From Bacillota bacterium (GTDB lineage: Bacteria; Bacillota_I; Bacilli_A; RF39; UBA660), in contig JAGZRP010000013.1 of assembly GCA_018381595.1 (NCBI GenBank), positions 1 through 10,843 of the forward strand: 10,843 nucleotides of DNA, in the 5' to 3' direction. Under the pieces are notes generated by a model. That model searched no databases. It was not told the DNA's origin and worked only from the letters and a program-made list of their open reading frames with translations. Below are positions 6,441 to 10,843 of the stretch, piece by piece (the first letter of the stretch is position 1; each line of letters opens with the position of its first letter). Made by a program: the position numbers and the translations under genes.

Positions 6441-7196
6441 CTATCTTGTTAATGTTTTTTCTTTTTCTTCTAATTTTCTTGCATTACTGCGATAGAAACA
6501 TGCTTGTCCAAAAAATAGTGCCATTAGAAGCCATGTTATAAAAGAAATGGACTTATCCTCCCAATGAATCCCTCTTAAAAACTGAGCAAGAACTAACCAA
6601 TCAGCAGATGTGGCAATTTCATAACTAGTTTGTGCGGTTGGATTTTTTGGTAACACTTTACATGCTTCATAAAGATTGATTGTAAATGCGCTAGCGCCTA
6701 TGATATTTCCTGCCATTTGGAAATATTCTTGATCCATTCCACTCATAATTGCTGATGGGATATATGTAAAAAGCATCAAGCTTTCTAACATATAAAATGT
6801 CACATTCATCCATTTTTCTGAATCATGATTTCTAGTTAGCTCATTTGTCACATTTTTTAAAGAAAATAAAACCATTTGAAATTCTTCTTCCGTAGGCAAT
6901 GGTAAATCTTCTGTATTTGTAGAAGTAAGAAATTCAGTCATTTGAGCCACTTCCTCTTTTGTCGGCTCAGGAAAAGATTCTAACACACTTAAAAAAGCAA
7001 ATTCTCCATACTCTAATATCTCTTCTACGCTTTTATTTTTCTTTTCTTTATAAGGAAATTCTTCAAATATATTTTGGCAATAGTTAAAAACCTCATGTAC
7101 TGACTCAGTACTAAATTCGGTTCCATCAAAGTCTACTTCTTGAAAATATTTTGATGCATTTAATAATTCGTCTTGACTATATTTTTTATACTTCAT
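6441..7196 (-). CDS. Unknown integral membrane protein with an acidic cytosolic N-terminal half
   Basis: I do not recognise this 251-residue protein. Residues 1-125 are soluble, acidic and helical (several Glu-rich stretches near 55-107). The second half has likely membrane helices at about 131-152 (NVTFYMLESLMLFTYIPSAI), 161-183 and 217-236 (SISFITWLLMALFFGQACFY). A weaker hydrophobic helix lies at 199-211. The tail after 236 is basic (YRSNARKL) and then charged, which suggests a cytoplasmic C-terminus by the positive-inside rule. No signal peptide or known motif is visible. The start is supported by AAGGAG seven bases upstream and by a promoter at 7219-7246. It has its own terminator and so appears to be a single-gene transcript. 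Confidence 0.7.
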   Translation of the reverse strand: MKYKKYSQDELLNASKYFQEVDFDGTEFSTESVHEVFNYCQNIFEEFPYKEKKNKSVEEILEYGEFAFLSVLESFPEPTKEEVAQMTEFLTSTNTEDLPLPTEEEFQMVLFSLKNVTNELTRNHDSEKWMNVTFYMLESLMLFTYIPSAIMSGMDQEYFQMAGNIIGASAFTINLYEACKVLPKNPTAQTSYEIATSADWLVLAQFLRGIHWEDKSISFITWLLMALFFGQACFYRSNARKLEEKEKTLTR

Positions 7197-7218
7197 AAAG
7201 TTACTCCTTTTCAGGATT

Positions 7219-7246
7219 ATTATACAGAAAATAGAAAAATTTGCAA
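7219..7246 (-). promoter_or_regulatory. Promoter of the membrane-protein gene
   Basis: On the minus strand: TTGCAA (7241-7246), a 16-base spacer, then a consensus TATAAT (7219-7224). It lies just after the terminator of the Nudix gene and just before the AAGGAG ribosome binding site. The -35 matches four of six positions. Confidence 0.6.
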
Positions 7247-7248
7247 AT

Positions 7249-7275
7249 AAAAAATGCTTTTTTAAGCATCTTTTT
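7249..7275 (-). terminator. Terminator overlapping the end of the Nudix-like gene
   Basis: On the minus strand AAAAAGATGCTT (7264-7275) pairs with AAGCATTTTTT (7249-7259) across a 4-base loop, with one G-U pair, and continues into T-rich sequence. The gene's last codons and its TAA lie in the 5' arm and loop. Confidence 0.7.
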
Positions 7276-7651
7276 CAATGAATATAATATCTTCCATCTC
7301 TTCATAAGAAGGCATATGTTTTAACATTTCTCTTCTCACTTCACTAGGTTGAAAAGGTATCTTTGGAAACTCATCTAAGAAAATCCATTCTAAATGACTA
7401 TCTATTACTTCAGAATCTGTATGAATACTATAAATATATTCTAATGGGGTTCCATTATAGTCATAGACTCTCCCTCTTCTCACTTTGATATCTAACCCAT
7501 ATTTCGTTTTAAAGTTTCTAACAAGTGCATCTTTTAAATATTCATCATCAATTACAATTCCTCCAGGTAATTGATAAATATCCGTTACTTTTTCTAATAA
7601 AATTTGATTGTCCTTTAACAAAATACCTCGAACATACATTCTTGAATACAT
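7262..7651 (-). CDS. Nudix-fold protein with degenerate catalytic box
   Basis: From the ATG at 7649-7651 the protein has 129 residues, a normal single Nudix domain. It has the fold's typical opening (YVRGILLKDNQILLEKV, 6-22), the strand QLPGG (27-31), and a box starting G31, five residues, E37, seven residues, R45. After that the box reads RNFKTKYGL (45-53), where active enzymes have REUxEExGU. The glutamates that bind catalytic metal are Asn, Thr and Lys here. Hydrolysis of a nucleoside diphosphate derivative is therefore doubtful, and a ligand-binding role is possible. The frame extends to an ATG at 7736-7738, but that would overlap the divergent gene. AGGTGA four bases before 7651 makes the shorter start better. 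Confidence 0.75.
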   Translation of the reverse strand: MYSRMYVRGILLKDNQILLEKVTDIYQLPGGIVIDDEYLKDALVRNFKTKYGLDIKVRRGRVYDYNGTPLEYIYSIHTDSEVIDSHLEWIFLDEFPKIPFQPSEVRREMLKHMPSYEEMEDIIFIEKDA

Positions 7652-7669
7652 ACTATCACCTGTTATAAT
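7642..7669 (+). promoter_or_regulatory. Candidate upstream promoter of yigZ
   Basis: TTGAAT (7642-7647), a 16-base spacer, then TATAAT (7664-7669) preceded by TGT, an extended -10. It overlaps the start codon of the divergent Nudix-like gene and would give yigZ a leader of about 50 bases. On the opposite strand almost the same bases read TATAAC, a possible -10 for the Nudix gene. Confidence 0.4.
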
Positions 7670-7701
7670 GTATGTCATTCCTATGAAAATTTGCCTATTA
7701 T

Positions 7702-7710
7702 TGATATAAT
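7702..7710 (+). promoter_or_regulatory. Extended -10 promoter just before yigZ
   Basis: TGATATAAT is a perfect extended -10, ending 17 bases before the yigZ ATG. The -35 position (7682-7687, TATGAA) is poor. Transcription would start almost at the GAGGTGAT ribosome binding site. Confidence 0.5.
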
Positions 7711-7727
7711 ATGTATGAGGTGATTGG

Positions 7728-8315
7728 ATGAATACCATAATAAGCCCGATTTCGCATACTATTGAAATAAAAAAATCAAAATTTATAACCTTATTATTTC
7801 CAGTTCATACTTTAAAGGAAATAGAATCTCATTTATCGGAAGCAAAAAAGTTATATCCAAACGCAAATCACTATTGTTATGCCTATATTTTAGAAAGTCA
7901 AAAAAGATGTAGTGATGATGGAGAACCTAGTAAAACTGCGGGAATGCCAATTTTAAATGTATTAGAAAAGCAAAATTTAGATCACATTTTATGTATTGTC
8001 ATTCGTTATTTCGGAGGTATTAAATTAGGTGCAGGAGGACTTGTTCGCGCATATTCGAATGCAGTGACTGATTCGTTATCAGGTGTTACTACAACTAAAC
8101 TCATTTTCATGTATCGTGTCCAATTTTCTTTTCCATATACACTTGAAAAAGTGATGAATCAAGAATTCCAGTTAGAATTACTATCAAAAGATTATTTGGA
8201 AGAAATTACGTATGATGCCTATATTACAGAAGAAGAACTCATTCAATTGAAGCAACTGCTCATTACTTTTATAAAAATAGATGCCCCTATTTTACGTTCA
8301 AAAAAAGAGCTTTAA
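7728..8315 (+). CDS. yigZ: YigZ/IMPACT (UPF0029) family protein
   Basis: The 195-residue protein carries all hallmarks of the bacterial YigZ family: SKFI near the start (17-20), YPNANHYCYAY (43-53), RCSDDGEPSKTAG (60-72) and RYFGGIKLGAGGLVRAY (93-109). The second half (about 125-190) corresponds to the DUF1949 domain, a ferredoxin-like fold. The family is related to the eukaryotic translation regulator IMPACT and is thought to bind nucleic acid or act near the ribosome; its reaction is not established. The length is normal to slightly short. GAGGTGAT upstream of ATG supports the start. The last codons (Lys-Lys-Glu-Leu) are encoded by the left arm of the terminator that it shares with the convergent gene. 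Confidence 0.92.
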   Translation: MNTIISPISHTIEIKKSKFITLLFPVHTLKEIESHLSEAKKLYPNANHYCYAYILESQKRCSDDGEPSKTAGMPILNVLEKQNLDHILCIVIRYFGGIKLGAGGLVRAYSNAVTDSLSGVTTTKLIFMYRVQFSFPYTLEKVMNQEFQLELLSKDYLEEITYDAYITEEELIQLKQLLITFIKIDAPILRSKKEL

Positions 8316-8324
8316 GCTCTTTTT
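8302..8324. terminator. Bidirectional terminator spanning overlapping gene ends
   Basis: AAAAAGAGCT (8302-8311) and AGCTCTTTTT (8315-8324) form a perfect stem around a tiny loop. The loop and its flank hold the stop codons of both convergent genes, which overlap by four bases (8312-8315). The last codons of both proteins are part of the stem. Confidence 0.8.
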
Positions 8325-8797
8325 CGATTGCGCATAGAAGGAAAGATATGTTTTTTTACTGGTGCTTTTGGTAAAGTTGCCTGTTCTTCTTTTGGAAGTG
8401 ATACTTTTTCTTGATTGTTTGCAGCAATATTGGCAACACGAGTTATCATCCATAATTCATCCCTCATTTTTTGGAGTTCTTCTTGTTCCATATGTTTTGT
8501 TGCAAGTCGATTTAAAGTTTGAACAGAAGTTGGGCATGCTAACATCAGTTCCAAATCTTTTAATTCTTCTTGTGTTAAATGTTCTTGAAATCCCCATAAT
8601 TCTAAAATTCTACTTAACTTACAAGAAGGAAATCCTTCAATGCTCGCATATACATCCCCAGTTTCACTAAAAACCGTTCCAGTTGCAAAATCAAGGATAC
8701 CATCTTCTATTCTTTTTCCTATGATTGGATCAATTTTTCCATGTGTATTTTTAATTCCTAAATATAATTCATCCCTATTAATGGTTGTTTCTTCCAT
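8312..8797 (-). CDS. Unknown small soluble protein
   Basis: I do not recognise this 161-residue protein. Residues 1-65 look like a mixed alpha/beta unit with several glycines (GKIDPIIGKRIEDGILDFATGT, around 20-41, then EGFPSCKLSRILELWGF). Residues 72-125 are helical and charged with a QEELKDLELM-type pattern. From about 130 the chain is Lys/Pro-rich and probably disordered, ending in the basic MRNRKRA, which could touch RNA or membrane lipid. No signal peptide or membrane segment is seen. The start is well supported by AAAGGA seven bases upstream. I find no convincing promoter between it and the tsf terminator, so it may depend on readthrough from rpsB-tsf. Confidence 0.65.
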   Translation of the reverse strand: MEETTINRDELYLGIKNTHGKIDPIIGKRIEDGILDFATGTVFSETGDVYASIEGFPSCKLSRILELWGFQEHLTQEELKDLELMLACPTSVQTLNRLATKHMEQEELQKMRDELWMITRVANIAANNQEKVSLPKEEQATLPKAPVKKHIFPSMRNRKRA

Positions 8798-8822
8798 ACT
8801 ATCATCCTTTCTTTAGGGAACA

Positions 8823-8855
8823 AAAAAGTAGTATTACTACTGAATACTACTTTTT
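8823..8855 (-). terminator. Terminator of the rpsB-tsf operon
   Basis: A perfect 13-bp stem, AAAAAGTAGTATT (8823-8835) with AATACTACTTTTT (8843-8855), encloses a 7-base loop. On the minus strand a run of T follows. It sits 28 bases after the tsf stop codon. Confidence 0.85.
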
Positions 8856-8883
8856 ATTCTATTTTTTTGTTTTTATGCAATCA

Positions 8884-9750
8884 TTATTTTGATTGATTAA
8901 TTTGGCTCATAACTTCTTCAGCAAAGTTTTCTTCACGTTTTTCCATTCCTTCTCCAACTTCAAAACGAATCATTGAAACAATAGAACCTCCATTGTTTTT
9001 TACAAACTCACTTACTGTTACGTCTCCATCTTTTACAAATGGTTGTTCTGATAAACAAATTTCTTTATAGAATTTTTGAATTCTTCCCATTACCATTTTT
9101 TCAGCAATTTCTTTTGGTTTTCCTTCATTCATTGCTTGTTCTGTTAATACTTCTTTTTCTCTTTCAACAACTTCTGCTGGTACTTCTTCTTTTGTCACAT
9201 ATTGTGGACGCATTGCAGCAGCATGCATTGCTACATCACGTGCTACTTCTTCATTTGCACCTTCAACTAATGTTAGTACAGCAATCTTACCACCCATATG
9301 GATGTAAGCACCAAAGTGTTGTGAATCTGTTTTTTCTAAAGTTTGAAAACGGCGAAAACTTAATTTTTCTCCAATTTTTGCAATCTTAGCAACTAATAAT
9401 TCGTTTAGGTTTTCTTCTTCTAAAACAGCTTCTACAGTTGTTGCATTGCTTTTTAAAACACCATTTAAAATAGCTTCTACTAATTCTTTAAATTCTGGGT
9501 TTTTTGCAACAAAGTCTGTTTCTGAATTTACTTCAACGATTGCAGCCTTATTTCCTTCTGTTTTAATTGCAGCAGTTCCTTCTGCAGCAATACGGTCAGC
9601 TTTCTTAGCAGCTTTAGAAATTCCCTTTTCTCTTAGCCAATCTACAGAAGCATCCATATCCCCATTGTTTGCTTCTAATGCTTTTTTACAATCAAGCATT
9701 CCAGCTCCAGTCATTTCTCTTAGCTTTTTTACATCGCTAGCATTGATCAT
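8884..9750 (-). CDS. tsf: Elongation factor Ts
   Basis: EF-Ts exchanges GDP for GTP on EF-Tu during protein synthesis. From the ATG at 9748-9750 it has 288 residues, normal for the family. The UBA-like N-terminal domain ([24 protein letters not shown], 2-25) is followed by the TDFV motif (78-81) that displaces Mg from EF-Tu. The core then has [19 protein letters not shown] (146-164), AMHAAAMRP (174-182), the coiled-coil region (about 185-230) and EQPFVKD (235-241). A longer TTG start at 9766-9768 is possible, but its first codons (Glu-Glu-Glu-Lys-Lys) are simply the GGAGGAGG Shine-Dalgarno (9759-9766) read as protein. That site lies eight bases before the ATG, which fixes the start. It is the second gene of the rpsB-tsf operon. 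Confidence 0.97.
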   Translation of the reverse strand: MINASDVKKLREMTGAGMLDCKKALEANNGDMDASVDWLREKGISKAAKKADRIAAEGTAAIKTEGNKAAIVEVNSETDFVAKNPEFKELVEAILNGVLKSNATTVEAVLEEENLNELLVAKIAKIGEKLSFRRFQTLEKTDSQHFGAYIHMGGKIAVLTLVEGANEEVARDVAMHAAAMRPQYVTKEEVPAEVVEREKEVLTEQAMNEGKPKEIAEKMVMGRIQKFYKEICLSEQPFVKDGDVTVSEFVKNNGGSIVSMIRFEVGEGMEKREENFAEEVMSQINQSK

Positions 9751-9775
9751 TTTCTTTTCCTCCTCCAAGAAAGAA

Positions 9776-9803
9776 AGATGATTTTACTTGGTGAAAATCA
9801 TCT
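9776..9803 (-). promoter_or_regulatory. rpsB-tsf intergenic hairpin
   Basis: On the minus strand AGATGATTTT pairs perfectly with AAAATCATCT around an 8-base loop, followed by TTCTTTCTT. This resembles a weak terminator or attenuator between rpsB and tsf, or a stem that protects the 3' end. The gap between the genes is 62 bases, longer than needed for a coupled pair. Confidence 0.5.
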
Positions 9804-9812
9804 AACTTCAAT

Positions 9813-10843
9813 TTATTTTAAAGCATCAATTAATTCTGCTTTTTTCATTGTTGAGTATCCTTTGATATCTTTTTGTTTTGCTAATTCACGAAGTTCTGAA
9901 ACTGTCATTTTACTCATATCTGAAGTAACGGCTTTTTCTTCTTTTTTTACTTCAACAGTAACTTTTTCTGCTTCTTTTTTCACTTCTTCTTTTGCAGGTT
10001 TTTCAAAAGATTTATTTTCATGTCTTACGTTAGAATTATTTTCTCTGTTTTCTCTATTATCTCTGTTAAATGGTCTTCTAAAATTATTGTTGTTGTTATT
10101 ACGTCTATCAAATCTTCTTGGTTCTTTACGTTTTACTGAATCTACAGCACGTTGCATAATTTCACTTGCTTGTTCTTTGTTCTTGTCATCTGCTTTTGTA
10201 TATTCATTCATATGTCCACCATTTGCTTCACAAACAGCATTTGCCATAACACCAGTAATTAAACGAACGGCACGAATTGCATCGTCATTTCCAGGGATTA
10301 CGTAATCCACATCATCTGGGTCACAGTTTGTATCTACAATACCAAATACTGGAATTCCAAGAATTCTTGCTTCATGAATTGCATTTGCTTCTTTTGAAGG
10401 GTCTACAATAAATAATGCATCTGGTAATTTGTACATTTCACGAATACCACATAATAATTTATTTAATTTGTCATATTCTTTCTTTAAACCAATGACTTCT
10501 TTTTTAGGTAGTACATCAAATGTACCATCTTTTTCCATTTTTTCGATTTCTTCTAAACGTTTTACTCTTCTACGGATAGTTCTGAAGTTTGTTAAAGTTC
10601 CTCCTAACCATCTTTCTGTTACATAGAAACTATTAGAACGAATTGCTTCTTCCTTTACAGCTTCTTGTGCTTGTTTTCTAGTACCAACAAATAATACTTT
10701 TCCACCATTATCAGCAATTTGTTTTAATGCAGCATAAGCTTCTTCAATCTTATGTGCAGTTTTTTCTAAATCGATAATATAGATATCATCTCTTGAAGTA
10801 TAAATATACTCCTTCATTTTTGGGTTCCAACGTTTTGTCTGGT
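9813..10843 (-). CDS. rpsB: 30S ribosomal protein S2 with C-terminal Rho_N-like extension, 5' end missing
   Basis: S2 belongs to the small ribosomal subunit. The frame is open to the right edge: upstream of the Met at 10815-10817 it reads QTKRWNPK, matching the conserved GVHFGHQTRRWNPKM of S2, so about 18 N-terminal residues lie outside the window. Counting from that Met, the S2 core has YIIDLEKT (13-20), [11 protein letters not shown] (41-51), [11 protein letters not shown] (68-78), PDALFIVDP (132-140) and [27 protein letters not shown] (154-180), and ends near 205. Then comes a long tail. Residues 230-265 are rich in Arg and Asn with a run of Asn, residues 268-300 are rich in Lys and Glu, and residues 303-334 ([29 protein letters not shown] within) match the Rho_N helix-extended-helix domain. 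The protein is about 110 residues longer than Bacillus S2. The tail is in one clean frame, so it is not a frameshift product. Confidence 0.97.
   Translation of the reverse strand, partial: QTKRWNPKMKEYIYTSRDDIYIIDLEKTAHKIEEAYAALKQIADNGGKVLFVGTRKQAQEAVKEEAIRSNSFYVTERWLGGTLTNFRTIRRRVKRLEEIEKMEKDGTFDVLPKKEVIGLKKEYDKLNKLLCGIREMYKLPDALFIVDPSKEANAIHEARILGIPVFGIVDTNCDPDDVDYVIPGNDDAIRAVRLITGVMANAVCEANGGHMNEYTKADDKNKEQASEIMQRAVDSVKRKEPRRFDRRNNNNNNFRRPFNRDNRENRENNSNVRHENKSFEKPAKEEVKKEAEKVTVEVKKEEKAVTSDMSKMTVSELRELAKQKDIKGYSTMKKAELIDALK
9816..9917 (-). other. Rho_N-like domain at the C-terminus of S2
   Basis: The last 34 residues of S2 contain the pattern T-V-x-E-L-R-x-L-A-K-x-x-x-I-x-G-Y-S-x-M-K-K-A-E-L-I, the usual signature of Rho N-terminal-like (helix-extended-loop-helix) domains. 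These bind nucleic acid in Rho and occur as small modules in other proteins. It is joined to the S2 core by a disordered linker encoded at about 9918-10127. A role in holding RNA near the ribosome is an inference. Confidence 0.75.

Noticed and set aside
7652..7738. Longer Nudix start at 7738 (29 extra residues)
   Set aside because: The extension would overlap the divergent yigZ start and its promoters, it is not Nudix-like, and AGGTGA supports the ATG at 7651.
8362..8670. Plus-strand open frame of about 100 codons opposite the 161-residue gene
   Set aside because: The minus-strand gene has a good Shine-Dalgarno and ends precisely in a shared terminator. The antisense frame has neither.
9751..9768. 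TTG start for tsf six codons upstream
   Set aside because: Those codons are the GGAGGAGG Shine-Dalgarno itself. EF-Ts proteins normally begin close to the ATG at 9750.
9039..10305. Several Leu/Ser/Phe-rich plus-strand open frames opposite tsf and rpsB
   Set aside because: They are shadows of two strongly conserved translation genes. The Leu-rich strings come from Gln/Glu/Lys codons on the other strand.
1..10843. Alternative genetic code (TGA as Trp, or TAG as a sense codon)
   Set aside because: TGA ends the gene at 4584 exactly at a terminator, and TAG ends mutL, the 148-residue gene and the membrane-protein gene at sensible places, two of them followed by terminators. Conserved genes contain no internal TGA or TAG.
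1..10843. CRISPR arrays, transposons, tRNA genes, phage attachment sites
   Set aside because: I found no spaced direct repeats, transposase-like frames, terminal inverted repeats or cloverleaf-like sequences. The gaps between genes are short and mostly filled by promoters and terminators.

Overview
The window is AT-rich, tightly packed chromosomal DNA from a low-GC bacterium related to the Bacillota (Bacilli, Erysipelotrichia or RF39-like lineages). This placement is an inference. It rests on the Bacillus-like UvrC, an endonuclease-type MutL, strong AGGAGG-type ribosome binding sites, and the rpsB-tsf pair. The standard bacterial code (table 11) fits: TGA closes one gene exactly at a terminator, and no conserved gene carries an internal TGA. 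I see no insertion sequence, phage gene, CRISPR array, tRNA or rRNA, and no gene-free stretch reaches 300 bases.

Layout from left to right: the 3' end of a ferritin-like gene (+); a convergent alpha/beta hydrolase that follows mutL (-); a terminator; a helical protein of unknown function (-) with an unusual leader; back-to-back divergent promoters; a DUF3419/BtaA-like putative SAM-binding protein (+); convergent uvrC (-); a membrane protein of unknown function (-); a degenerate Nudix protein (-); a divergent YigZ/IMPACT-family gene (+); a convergent unknown 161-residue protein (-); and the tsf-rpsB operon (-), with rpsB running off the right edge.

The recognisable genes are mostly housekeeping: mismatch repair (mutL), nucleotide excision repair (uvrC) and translation (rpsB, tsf). 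Most genes appear to be transcribed singly from extended -10 promoters and end in AT-rich hairpins. At all three convergent junctions the terminator includes or touches both stop codons.

The most unusual points are: (1) the unknown gene at 3050-3496 has its best promoter and Shine-Dalgarno upstream of an in-frame 12-codon reading frame that ends in TAG inside a perfect 10-bp hairpin; (2) ribosomal protein S2 carries a long Asn/Arg/Lys/Glu-rich tail ending in a Rho_N-like domain; (3) the alpha/beta hydrolase has Asp where its family has the nucleophilic Ser; (4) the Nudix protein lacks the catalytic glutamates of the Nudix box. I do not see a clear new multi-gene defence or metabolic system. 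Items 1 and 2 are the best leads.
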